Shown: positions 1-6,184 of the stretch, piece by piece | Layout: each line of letters starts with the position of its first letter | How positions within the stretch are numbered: the stretch's first letter is position 1 | Assembly: GCA_029987025.1 (NCBI GenBank) | Contig: DALTWQ010000073.1 | Span: 1 to 6,273 of the forward strand | Length of the DNA stretch: 6,273 nucleotides | Direction of reading: 5' to 3' | Origin: Methanocorpusculum sp. | Lineage (GTDB): Archaea > Halobacteriota > Methanomicrobia > Methanomicrobiales > Methanocorpusculaceae | Notes under the pieces: generated by a model | What the model was told of the DNA's origin: nothing | Seen by the model: the letters and a program-made list of their open reading frames with translations, nothing else | Database searches by the model: none | Made by a program: the position numbers and the translations under genes

Positions 1-65
1 TGGGGATTCGAACCCCAGTAGCCGGCGTGAGAGGCCGGCATGATTGGCCACTACACTATGTCAGC
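1..65 (-). tRNA. tRNA-Glu (anticodon CUC), 3' end outside the window
   Basis: This is the transfer RNA for glutamate codon GAG. Read on the minus strand, the 5' acceptor strand is GCTGACA (65-59), followed by TA and a D-arm with the GTGTAGTGG...AATC pattern typical of archaeal tRNA-Glu. The anticodon stem is CCGGC/GCCGG around the 7-base loop CTCTCAC, which places anticodon CTC at 31-29 with U33 before it. A 4-base variable loop and the T-arm TGGGG-TTCGAAT-CCCCA end exactly at base 1. The acceptor 3' strand, discriminator base and any encoded CCA therefore lie upstream of the window. In methanogens glutamyl-tRNA also feeds tetrapyrrole (F430) synthesis through glutamyl-tRNA reductase; that is general knowledge and cannot be seen here. 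A strong TATA box lies about 34 bases upstream of the mature 5' end. Confidence 0.95.
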
Positions 66-87
66 AAATTGCGTAATATTGTATGGC

Positions 88-110
88 GCGTCAGTATTTA
101 TAACTGACGC
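88..110. promoter_or_regulatory. tRNA-Glu TATA box inside a perfect 23-bp inverted repeat
   Basis: The left arm GCGTCAGT (88-95) and right arm ACTGACGC (103-110) are exact reverse complements around a 7-base AT core. Read on the minus strand, 103-95 is TTATAAATA, a good archaeal box A. It is centred about 34 bases before the mature tRNA, so transcription would start near 73 and leave a leader of about 8 bases. The symmetry could be a regulator site, a cruciform, or a promoter read in both directions, since the core is TATA-like on both strands. The TATA assignment is fairly secure; a regulatory role for the palindrome is inference. Confidence 0.7.
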
Positions 111-135
111 AAAACACGCCATTCACCCGCAGAGA

Positions 136-145
136 TTTATCTAAT
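136..145 (+). promoter_or_regulatory. Probable TATA box of the DRG GTPase gene
   Basis: TTTATCTAAT resembles the archaeal box A and is centred about 36 bases before the ATG at 177. That predicts a start of transcription near 166 and a leader of about 10 bases. No Shine-Dalgarno sequence precedes the ATG, which fits a nearly leaderless message. Confidence 0.45.
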
Positions 146-176
146 ACCAGCGCTAATAACTATAGACACAACAAGT

Positions 177-1292
177 ATGCCCAGTATAGAAGAAGAAATA
201 CGGAGTCTCGAAGAAGAGATTCGAAATACAAAATATAACAAGGCGACATCTCAGCATATAGGACGACTGAAAGCAAAAATTGCCAAGCTGAAAGATGACG
301 CCGTAATGCGCGCCATAAAATCCGTCGGCGGAGGAGAAGGATATGCTGTCAAGAAAAGCGGAGACGGCACAATTGTTTTAGTCGGATTCCCGTCGGTCGG
401 TAAATCCACTCTGTTAAACCGCTTAACCGGCGCAGACAGTGAAACAGGCGCATACGCATTCACCACCCTTACCGTCGTTCCCGGTCTGATGGAATACAAA
501 GGCGCAAAGATTCAGATTCTCGATATCCCCGGATTAATCGCAGGGGCGGCCATGGGCAAAGGCCGCGGAAAAGAGGTTATCGCCGTCGTCAGAACCGCGG
601 ATGTGATTGTCATATTAGGAGATGTCTTCAACGCAGTCCATGTTGATGTGCTGATGCGTGAACTCTACGATTCCGGAATCAGAATCAACCGCCCCAAGCC
701 GGATATCACCATCAAGAAAACAACTGCAGGCGGTGTGCACCTGCATACCGTCGGCGCATCCCGTGTCAATATCGAAGAGGTCCGTGCCATTCTCGCAGAA
801 AATAAAATCATGAACGCTGATGTGCTCTGCCGCGGAAAAGACATCACGCAGGATGATATCGTTGATGCAATGATGGGAAACCGTATGTACATCCCGGCAT
901 TTATTGCCATCAACAAAGTGGATTTAATCACTCCCGAGCAGAGAAAAGAGGTCGAAGACCACATGCGGCAGAAGTACGGCGTCGACCCCATCATGATTTC
1001 CGCTCATGCATCATACAACATCGACAAACTGCAGGATGCCATCTATGACCACTTAGGGTTCGTCAGAATCTACTTAAAGCCGTACGGACATGAGGCGGAC
1101 ATGGATGAACCCATGATTATGCGTAAAGGTACAAAAATCGAGGACATCTGCAAACGCCTTCACCGCGATTTCGTTGACCAGTTCCGCTACGCAAAAATCT
1201 GGGGGCCTTCAGTCAAACATGACGCGGCAAAAGTCGGTCTGCAGCACGAAGTTGCAGACGGCGATATTGTAACCATCGTTACAAAATTATAA
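177..1292 (+). CDS. DRG/Obg-family GTP-binding protein with C-terminal TGS domain
   Basis: This is an archaeal member of the DRG family of translation-associated GTPases, relatives of which bind ribosomes in eukaryotes. The 371 residues match the usual length of about 365-370. In order they show an N-terminal charged coiled-coil or helical hairpin (about 1-45), the G domain with G1 GFPSVGKST (70-78), the G2 region FTTLT (95-99), G3 DIPGL (116-120) and the DRG signature AMGKGRGKEVIAVVRTAD (125-142). An inserted domain (about 170-240) follows, then G4 NKVD (246-249), G5 SAH (275-277) and a TGS domain (about 295-371). All nucleotide-binding motifs are intact. The ATG at 177 gives a canonical N terminus; no RBS is visible. 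The gene is transcribed away from the divergent tRNA-Glu and ends at a T-tract, so it is probably monocistronic. The family is well recognised, but the exact cellular role in archaea is not established. Confidence 0.97.
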   Translation: MPSIEEEIRSLEEEIRNTKYNKATSQHIGRLKAKIAKLKDDAVMRAIKSVGGGEGYAVKKSGDGTIVLVGFPSVGKSTLLNRLTGADSETGAYAFTTLTVVPGLMEYKGAKIQILDIPGLIAGAAMGKGRGKEVIAVVRTADVIVILGDVFNAVHVDVLMRELYDSGIRINRPKPDITIKKTTAGGVHLHTVGASRVNIEEVRAILAENKIMNADVLCRGKDITQDDIVDAMMGNRMYIPAFIAINKVDLITPEQRKEVEDHMRQKYGVDPIMISAHASYNIDKLQDAIYDHLGFVRIYLKPYGHEADMDEPMIMRKGTKIEDICKRLHRDFVDQFRYAKIWGPSVKHDAAKVGLQHEVADGDIVTIVTKL

Positions 1293-1301
1293 CCGCCGCT
1301 C

Positions 1302-1309
1302 TTTTTTTT
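1302..1309 (+). terminator. T-tract terminator after the DRG gene
   Basis: Eight consecutive T residues begin 9 bases after the stop codon, following a GC-rich CCGCCGCTC stretch. There is no strong hairpin. This matches the hairpin-independent oligo-T termination known for archaeal RNA polymerase. Confidence 0.6.
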
Positions 1310-1355
1310 AGACAGAAACCCTTCTTTCGAGCACAGAGTATATTAATCTGAAAAC

Positions 1356-1365
1356 AAAAAAATAT
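1356..1365 (+). promoter_or_regulatory. Probable TATA box and BRE of the acyl-CoA synthetase gene
   Basis: An A-rich stretch running into AAAAATATA lies about 38 bases before the ATG at 1399. The preceding AAAACAAAA could serve as the purine-rich BRE. A second candidate, TATATTAA at 1340-1347, would give a leader of about 30 bases. The separate promoter and the terminator upstream suggest this gene is not cotranscribed with the GTPase. Confidence 0.45.
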
Positions 1366-1398
1366 AACTCACTTATTAACTTCAGCAGATGTGGACGA

Positions 1399-3078
1399 AT
1401 GAAGGATAAAACATACCGCAACCCCTCAATAACAAAATATGATTTTACCGAAGATGATTTGCGATCGCTTTATACAATCGTAAACTACGGAGCACGCCAC
1501 GCATCAGAAAAAGCTGAAGCAATCTGGTACTTCAACAACCGCATATCATACGGCAGATTCATCCGCGACATCGACGCCTTCGCCGCAGGGCTTGCAGAGC
1601 TCGGCGTCAAAAAAGGAGATTTTGTAACCATCTTCCTGCCGAATATTCCGCAGTGTGTTATGGCAGTTTATTCAGTAAACCGCCTTGGTGCAGTCTGCAA
1701 TCTCGTCCACCCCTTATCAACTAAAGAAGAACTTAAACACTGCATCAATCTGACTGAGAGTAAATATATCCTCGCTTTCGAAGGAAACGAAGGACTCTGC
1801 AGCGGCCTCGGAGCAAAAGTTATCCGCTGCAGAATTCCTGCCTACTTCCCGGAAAATCTGAAAGGAAACCTGATGCGCCTCGGATTCAAACTTACAAAGT
1901 TCCGTGACGCAAAAAAAGCAGAAGACGCATACGAGTGGGATGATATCGTAAAATCCGGACGCAAATTCCTGGACGAAGGAGGAAAACTGCCCGAAGACAC
2001 GGTACAGATTGACGATGTCGCTGTCATTATGTACACGGGGGGAACCACCGGAGATGCAAAAGGTGTCATGATTACCAACCGTGCAATCAACACCAGTACA
2101 ACAGACATGATGGTCTTAAAGTTCGAAAACAGACCGCATGTCGGAATGGCATTTTTATCCTTCCTTCCGGTGTTTCACGCATTCGGCTTCTGCATGGTTA
2201 TTCACCAGCCGCTCTGCGGCGGTATGCGTCAGATACTGATGCCTGAGTTCCATGCAAAGCAGTGTGCGAAAATCATTCTGAAGGAACGCGTTGATACTGT
2301 GCCCTGTGTTCCTGCGATGTTTGAAAAGATGTATGAGTACTTACGGCACGAAGATGTTTCATTTATCTCATACATTGCATCAGGCGGAGACCGCGTAGCA
2401 CCCGAACTTGCAGCAAAGTACAATGAGTTCATGAGCTCAAAGTTCCTCCCGGGATATGGCCTTACAGAATCCTGCGGATGCTGTATCTTAACAGAATCTG
2501 ATTATGATACGCTGCCGGAAGGATGCGTCGGAAGACCGCTGCCGCACACGGAAATCTGCCTTGTTGAACCCGGCACATGCAAGGTTGTTCCAAACGATAC
2601 CGAAGGTGAACTCTGTCTCAGATGCCCCGGCCTGATGAAAGGCTACTACAAAAATGAGGAAGCCACTGCAGATGTCATGAGAAAACACGACGACGGAAAA
2701 ATCTGGATGCACACAGGTGACATTGTAACCGTCGGCGAAAATGACTACATCATCTTCAAATCCCGCTTTAAGCGCATGATTAAGGTAAACGGATTTAATG
2801 TTTATCCCACCATGATTGAAACCGAGATGGGTTCGTGTCCGGTAATCAAAGAGGTCTGCGCTGTAGGTATTCCCTGGAATAACGGAGAGAGAATCAAACT
2901 CTACGTTACACTCAGCGACCCTGCAATGAACCATGAAACGGCAAAAGAATCCATTAAGCAGTATGCTGAAGATCACTTGAACCGCTGGAGCCTGCCGAAA
3001 CAGATTTCAATCTTAAAGGAGATGCCCAGAACAAAACTGAACAAAATCGACTACGTCAACATCAAAGACGAAAAATAA
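1399..3078 (+). CDS. AMP-forming acyl-CoA synthetase (AMP-binding enzyme family)
   Basis: This enzyme activates a carboxylic acid with ATP to an acyl-adenylate and then transfers it to coenzyme A, releasing AMP and PPi. The 559 residues carry the ANL-superfamily motifs in order: the phosphate-binding loop YTGGTTGDAKG (212-222), GYGLTES (352-358), TGD (439-441), the hinge FKSRFKRMIKVNG around R456-G465, and PRTKLNKIDY with the likely catalytic lysine K549 (543-552). There is no signal peptide or membrane segment, so it is cytosolic. It resembles medium/long-chain acyl-CoA ligases more than acetyl-CoA synthetase, which is longer. The acid substrate cannot be read from sequence. A related methanogen enzyme (Methanosarcina MacS) favours branched short acids, so uptake of 2-methylbutyrate-like acids is one possibility. 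The cluster CGCC (359-362) directly after GYGLTES is unusual. The gene appears monocistronic. Its first ATG has no clear RBS. Confidence 0.92.
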   Translation: MKDKTYRNPSITKYDFTEDDLRSLYTIVNYGARHASEKAEAIWYFNNRISYGRFIRDIDAFAAGLAELGVKKGDFVTIFLPNIPQCVMAVYSVNRLGAVCNLVHPLSTKEELKHCINLTESKYILAFEGNEGLCSGLGAKVIRCRIPAYFPENLKGNLMRLGFKLTKFRDAKKAEDAYEWDDIVKSGRKFLDEGGKLPEDTVQIDDVAVIMYTGGTTGDAKGVMITNRAINTSTTDMMVLKFENRPHVGMAFLSFLPVFHAFGFCMVIHQPLCGGMRQILMPEFHAKQCAKIILKERVDTVPCVPAMFEKMYEYLRHEDVSFISYIASGGDRVAPELAAKYNEFMSSKFLPGYGLTESCGCCILTESDYDTLPEGCVGRPLPHTEICLVEPGTCKVVPNDTEGELCLRCPGLMKGYYKNEEATADVMRKHDDGKIWMHTGDIVTVGENDYIIFKSRFKRMIKVNGFNVYPTMIETEMGSCPVIKEVCAVGIPWNNGERIKLYVTLSDPAMNHETAKESIKQYAEDHLNRWSLPKQISILKEMPRTKLNKIDYVNIKDEK

Positions 3079-3082
3079 CCAA

Positions 3083-3093
3083 TTTCTTTTTTT
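3083..3093 (+). terminator. T-rich terminator after the acyl-CoA synthetase gene
   Basis: TTTCTTTTTTT begins 5 bases after the stop codon with no hairpin before it. It fits archaeal oligo-T termination and separates this gene from the hydrolase gene that starts 54 bases later. Confidence 0.6.
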
Positions 3094-3147
3094 CAGCAGA
3101 CACTTCTCTTCCAAACTTCTATTACATCTCATATCCAATAAGTAGGT

Positions 3148-4374
3148 ATGGAACACTCCGGAGAACAGAAAATACAGTGGGCATATCAGTACATGCCTGT
3201 TCTGCAGGCAATCCGCAAACGGTTTGAGAAAGAAAAACCGCTTGCCGGACAGAAAATCGGCATGGCGCTTCACGTCGAAGCAAAAACCGCCTGCCTGGTA
3301 CGAACCCTTGCAGCAGGAGGGGCTGATGTCTATATCACAGGATGCAACCCGTTATCCACGCAGGATGATGTGGCAGAAGCTCTTCGAAACGGAGGTGCCG
3401 CATGCTATGCAAAACGCGCCTGCACCACCGAAGAATACTACGAAGCAATCGACAAAGTCCTTGATGCAAAGCCGACCTTGACCATCGATGACGGCATGGA
3501 CTTAATCAACCGCGTCCATATCACAAGACGCGAATGTCTCCCGCAGATTATTGGAGCATGCGAAGAAACCACAACCGGCATTCACCGTCTTCGCGCAATG
3601 CACGCCGACGGAAAACTTGAGTTCCCGGTTATCGCCGTAAATGACACCCCCATGAAGCACTATTTCGACAATGTGCACGGCACCGGCGAAAGTGCGCTTG
3701 CATCCATCATGCTTACCACAAACTGCCTTGTTGCAGGAAAACATGTGGTTGTTGCAGGATACGGATACTGCGGAAGAGGCGTTGCAACCAAAGCACGGTC
3801 TCTCGGGGCACGCGTTATTGTAACCGAAGTTGACCCGCGCCGCGCCCTTCAGGCTCACTTCGACGGATTCGATGTCCTGAAGATGAAAGACGCTGCAAAA
3901 CTCGGAGATCTTTTCATCACCACAACCGGAAACTGCTCTATCATCACCGGCGAACATTTTCCCCTGCTTAAAAGCGGCGCTCTCCTTGCAAATGCAGGAC
4001 ACTTCAACAACGAAATTGAAATCCCGTGGCTCGAAGCACATGCATCAGCTGTCGAGCACCGCGACGGAATCGACACCTACGTTGTCGACGGCAAAAAGAT
4101 TCACCTGCTCGCAGAGGGCCGTCTCGTAAATCTCGCAACGCCGAAAGGAATGGGTCACCCCATAGAAGTTATGGATTTAAGCTTCGCAGTCCAGGCACTC
4201 TCTGTTGAGTATGTTGCAAAGAACGGCAAAAACCTTGCAGCAGGCGTGCACGATGTCCCGAACGAAATCGACGAATACATCGCACGGCTGAAACTGGAGT
4301 CTGTCGGCGCAGGCGTTGATGACCTCTCAGCCGAACAGAAAGAGTACATGTGTTCCTGGAACCACGGAACATAA
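3148..4374 (+). CDS. S-inosyl-L-homocysteine / S-adenosyl-L-homocysteine hydrolase, archaeal type
   Basis: This NAD-dependent enzyme recycles the by-product of SAM-dependent methylation, splitting the nucleosyl-homocysteine into homocysteine and a nucleoside. The 408 residues match the short archaeal form, which lacks the internal insertion and the KPDHYRY tail of the eukaryotic enzyme. The visible catalytic set is H42 (HVEAKTA 42-48), D114/D115 (DDGMD), E139/E140 (EETTTG), K170 and D174-N175 (KHYFDN), H285 (AGHF), N328 and H337 (GHP). The Rossmann loop GYGYCGRG is at 204-211, with acidic E227 for the NAD ribose. The start is supported by the conserved pre-MPVL region. In Methanocaldococcus the orthologue acts on S-inosylhomocysteine, made by a separate deaminase, so that substrate is likely here. 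It is usually annotated ahcY. No deaminase gene is in the window. It converges on the J-protein gene. Confidence 0.95.
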   Translation: MEHSGEQKIQWAYQYMPVLQAIRKRFEKEKPLAGQKIGMALHVEAKTACLVRTLAAGGADVYITGCNPLSTQDDVAEALRNGGAACYAKRACTTEEYYEAIDKVLDAKPTLTIDDGMDLINRVHITRRECLPQIIGACEETTTGIHRLRAMHADGKLEFPVIAVNDTPMKHYFDNVHGTGESALASIMLTTNCLVAGKHVVVAGYGYCGRGVATKARSLGARVIVTEVDPRRALQAHFDGFDVLKMKDAAKLGDLFITTTGNCSIITGEHFPLLKSGALLANAGHFNNEIEIPWLEAHASAVEHRDGIDTYVVDGKKIHLLAEGRLVNLATPKGMGHPIEVMDLSFAVQALSVEYVAKNGKNLAAGVHDVPNEIDEYIARLKLESVGAGVDDLSAEQKEYMCSWNHGT

Positions 4375-4381
4375 GTTCTCT

Positions 4382-4404
4382 AAAAAATAATTTTTTTATT
4401 TTTT
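4382..4404. terminator. Shared bidirectional AT-rich terminator between convergent genes
   Basis: Between the two stop codons lies A6-TAA followed by T7-A-T6. The plus strand offers T-runs at 4391-4397 and 4399-4404 for the hydrolase gene. The minus strand offers the complement of 4382-4390 for the J-protein gene. Part of the plus-strand run overlaps the last codons and stop of the J-protein gene, which itself ends in AAA AAA TAA. One compact element appears to end both transcripts. Confidence 0.6.
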
Positions 4405-5175
4405 AAACAGCCCGAAAAGTCCTTTCTTCTCAACCACATCTGCGATAATTACAATATCTCCTTTCTTCTTCGGAGACATAACGCCGAGGCCTTTTCCTTC
4501 GCGGGGGATGAATCTGTCGCCTGTTTTAATTCCTGCAGGAACCGTGATTTTTATCGCACGGTTAATTAACAGCTGCAGAGGCATGCTTCCTCCGTTTTCA
4601 GCAATCTTTGAGGGGATTTTCATGGTGTGAATCAGGTTGTTGGACTCATCATCAATCTCCCAGTTCTCTTCGGGAACGACCTTCAGATTCACAAACAAAT
4701 CTCCGCGTCTTTTACCGCCTTCAGCAGGAACGCCTTTTCCTTCAATACGGTAGCGGCGGACACCGGGATAGACCTTCACTACAACATGTTCGCCTGCAAC
4801 ACGCATAGGAATTTTTCCTTTGCCGTATGCAGCAAGAGCCATGGAGATAGGATACTCGGTTTCAATGTCCCCGGTCTTTTTTGCCATGCCGGACATCTTT
4901 TTTCCGCGGAGTTCGCTTCCTTCGACAACGACGCCGGATTTTCGTGAAGCCGTAAGCTCTTCGTCGTAGGCTGCCTTCTTTTCGGGATTGGAAAGTGTCT
5001 CCCACGCGCCCATAATTTTAAGGAGACGCTCGTTGTACTCATCCTGTTTTGCCTCATTGCCTTCGGCTTTGTCAGGGTGATATTTTTTCACCAGAGCAAT
5101 GTAGGATTTCTTTATTTCTTCTGCGGAGGCTGATGGTGAAATCCCCAGTATATCATAGTACGTCTCTGTATCCAT
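4396..5175 (-). CDS. Small DnaJ-type co-chaperone: J domain plus C-terminal substrate-binding domains, no zinc finger
   Basis: J proteins stimulate the ATPase of Hsp70 (DnaK) and hand it clients. The J domain spans about 1-75 (YYDILGISPSASAEEIKKSY...), with the essential HPD tripeptide at 33-35. A short basic linker (about 76-105) has neither the Gly/Phe-rich region nor any CxxCxGxG zinc-finger repeat. The rest resembles two DnaJ C-terminal beta domains: about 108-170, with EGKGVPAEGG and RRGDLFVNLKV, and about 172-248, with VPAGIKTGDRF and KKGDIVIIADV. At 259 residues it is much shorter than DnaJ (about 370) and shorter than CbpA (about 306). It ends in KGLFGLFKK instead of a normal dimerisation tail. 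It is best called a class II-like J protein rather than DnaJ itself. No dnaK or grpE is nearby. It shares a 38-bp divergent promoter with the marker 12 gene. Confidence 0.92.
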   Translation of the reverse strand: MDTETYYDILGISPSASAEEIKKSYIALVKKYHPDKAEGNEAKQDEYNERLLKIMGAWETLSNPEKKAAYDEELTASRKSGVVVEGSELRGKKMSGMAKKTGDIETEYPISMALAAYGKGKIPMRVAGEHVVVKVYPGVRRYRIEGKGVPAEGGKRRGDLFVNLKVVPEENWEIDDESNNLIHTMKIPSKIAENGGSMPLQLLINRAIKITVPAGIKTGDRFIPREGKGLGVMSPKKKGDIVIIADVVEKKGLFGLFKK

Positions 5176-5213
5176 TTAACTAATATATGGGAGAAGAACA
5201 TACATAATTCTAT
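5176..5213. promoter_or_regulatory. Compact 38-bp divergent promoter between J-protein and marker 12 genes
   Basis: For the plus gene, AATATATG (5182-5189) is centred about 28 bases before the ATG at 5214. That places the transcript start almost at the start codon, giving a leaderless message. The GGGAGAAG at 5189-5196 is too far from the ATG to be an RBS. For the minus gene, the best TATA-like stretch, ACATATAGAATT on the minus strand (5217-5206), overlaps the first codons of marker 12 and predicts a leader of about 12 bases. Each promoter therefore lies partly against or inside the other gene's start, so expression of the two is probably coupled or mutually exclusive. Confidence 0.5.
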
Positions 5214-6110
5214 ATGTTTATCGGGATAGATCACGGGACAAGTTCTCTTCGTTTTGCATCAGACAGCGGAGAACATTTCAAAATCACCCGCGAAGAAGCG
5301 ACCTCATTTGAACTGAAAACCTTAGAGAAAATCTGCCCGCTCGAGGAGATTGAAGGCATTGCTCTCTGCTACTCGATGGGGGATAACTTCAATAAAATTA
5401 CGAATGTAAAATCCCTGAAAAACCGCGGTGTTGTAACCCGTGAGGGCGCAGGAAAACACATAGGAGGGGGCACAAAAGTATTCGATGTTATTGCAGAATC
5501 AGACATCCCGGCAGTCGCATTCCCCGGAATCCACCGCGGCTCTGACACAGACCCGCGTTTTAAAATCTACTCGCACCAGACAAGCCCTGAAAAAATCGGC
5601 ATTGCCTATCTCGTAAAACAGAAACTGAATGAGAACAGTTTCATTGTATCAGATATCAGTTCAAACACGGTATCCCTTCTTGTCTCGAAGAATAAAATTA
5701 TAGGCGCATTTGATGCATGTGTTTTTGCTCCGGGAACCCAGCACGGGGCGCTTGATGTGGATGCCATCAGAAGAATCGACGACGGAGAGCAGTCCGCAAA
5801 CGAGGCATTCACCACAGCAGGTGTTTCTCACCGCATGGAAGAAAAGTACCGGAATCCGACTGTTGCTCTGTGGGCTGCTATGGAATGCGCATCCCTTCAG
5901 CTTCTGGACAGAGATGCATCCATCGCTTTAGCCGGAAGCCTTGCGCCGGAACTTGCAGAAGAGATTTCAGCTCTGCTGAACAAACCGGTCGCTGTCTTCG
6001 ATGAATGGGCAGCATCATTAGGTCTTGCCATTGCAGCACGCGATGTTTTCAAAGGCGCAAAAGAGATTCTCGGAATTCCGGTTGCAAAACCGCTTCCAAA
6101 GAGTGTGTAA
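5214..6110 (+). CDS. Methanogenesis marker protein 12, ASKHA-fold (acetate/butyrate kinase-like), function unknown
   Basis: I recognise this as methanogenesis marker 12, a family found in methanogens but without an assigned reaction. The 298 residues start with MFIGIDHGTSSLRFA, the phosphate-1 hairpin of the acetate kinase/sugar kinase/Hsp70/actin fold (D6, G8, T9). A second phosphate-type segment, SDISSNTVSLLVS, lies at 146-158, with D147 and T152. An adenosine-type motif, ALAGSLAPE, is at 238-246. The family-specific stretches GREGAGKHIGGG-like (76-86), AFPGIHRGSDTDPRFK (102-117) and APGTQHGALDVDAIRRID (172-189) are present, so the protein looks complete. It should bind ATP or another phosphoryl compound; the substrate is unknown. 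There is no signal peptide or membrane segment. The conserved N terminus fixes the start at 5214, which is probably leaderless. It is followed by a hairpin terminator. Confidence 0.92.
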   Translation: MFIGIDHGTSSLRFASDSGEHFKITREEATSFELKTLEKICPLEEIEGIALCYSMGDNFNKITNVKSLKNRGVVTREGAGKHIGGGTKVFDVIAESDIPAVAFPGIHRGSDTDPRFKIYSHQTSPEKIGIAYLVKQKLNENSFIVSDISSNTVSLLVSKNKIIGAFDACVFAPGTQHGALDVDAIRRIDDGEQSANEAFTTAGVSHRMEEKYRNPTVALWAAMECASLQLLDRDASIALAGSLAPELAEEISALLNKPVAVFDEWAASLGLAIAARDVFKGAKEILGIPVAKPLPKSV

Positions 6111-6122
6111 ACTTAAAAATTT

Positions 6123-6151
6123 GTGCAGAACATATCTGCACGCTGTTTTTT
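6123..6151 (+). terminator. Hairpin plus T-run terminator after marker 12
   Basis: A perfect 7-bp stem, GTGCAGA (6123-6129) and TCTGCAC (6135-6141), closes a 5-base loop ACATA. Four bases later comes a run of six T (6146-6151). It begins 12 bases after the stop codon and has the form of a bacterial intrinsic terminator, unlike the stemless T-tracts after the other genes in this window. Confidence 0.7.
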
Positions 6152-6154
6152 AAA

Positions 6155-6177
6155 ATAGTTGTAACTATTCAACAACT
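6155..6177. promoter_or_regulatory. Overlapping operator-like dyads
   Basis: ATAGTT-GT-AACTAT (6155-6168) is a perfect 6-bp-arm palindrome. A second dyad uses AGTTGT (6157-6162) and ACAACT (6172-6177), 9 bases apart. The two share their left half, so they could form alternative hairpins in RNA or a site for a dimeric winged-helix regulator; AGTTG...CAACT half-sites are common for MarR-type proteins. The regulated gene would lie beyond the window. The symmetry is seen directly; the function is a guess. Confidence 0.35.
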
Positions 6178-6184
6178 CCAATGA

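Noticed and set aside
88..110. The palindrome as a rho-independent terminator for either strand.
   Set aside because: No T-run follows the hairpin on either strand. The plus strand continues AAAACACG and the minus strand GCCATAC.
1293..1398. Possible riboswitch or small RNA in the gap before the acyl-CoA synthetase gene.
   Set aside because: The gap is AT-rich with a terminator and TATA boxes. No conserved stem structure is visible, and the predicted leader is too short for a riboswitch.
2488..2976. Minus-strand open frame (162 codons) opposite the acyl-CoA synthetase gene.
   Set aside because: It lies antisense across the motif-bearing C-terminal half of the enzyme, with no recognisable domain, promoter or RBS.
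3502..4041. Long minus-strand open frame (179 codons) opposite the hydrolase gene.
   Set aside because: It lies entirely antisense to a well-conserved gene. The product is Cys/Val-rich with no domain, as expected for the complement of GC-biased third positions.
4391..4404. Phase-variable homopolymer tract at the end of the J-protein gene.
   Set aside because: The tract is interrupted, sits at the stop codon rather than near the start, and is adequately explained as a shared terminator.
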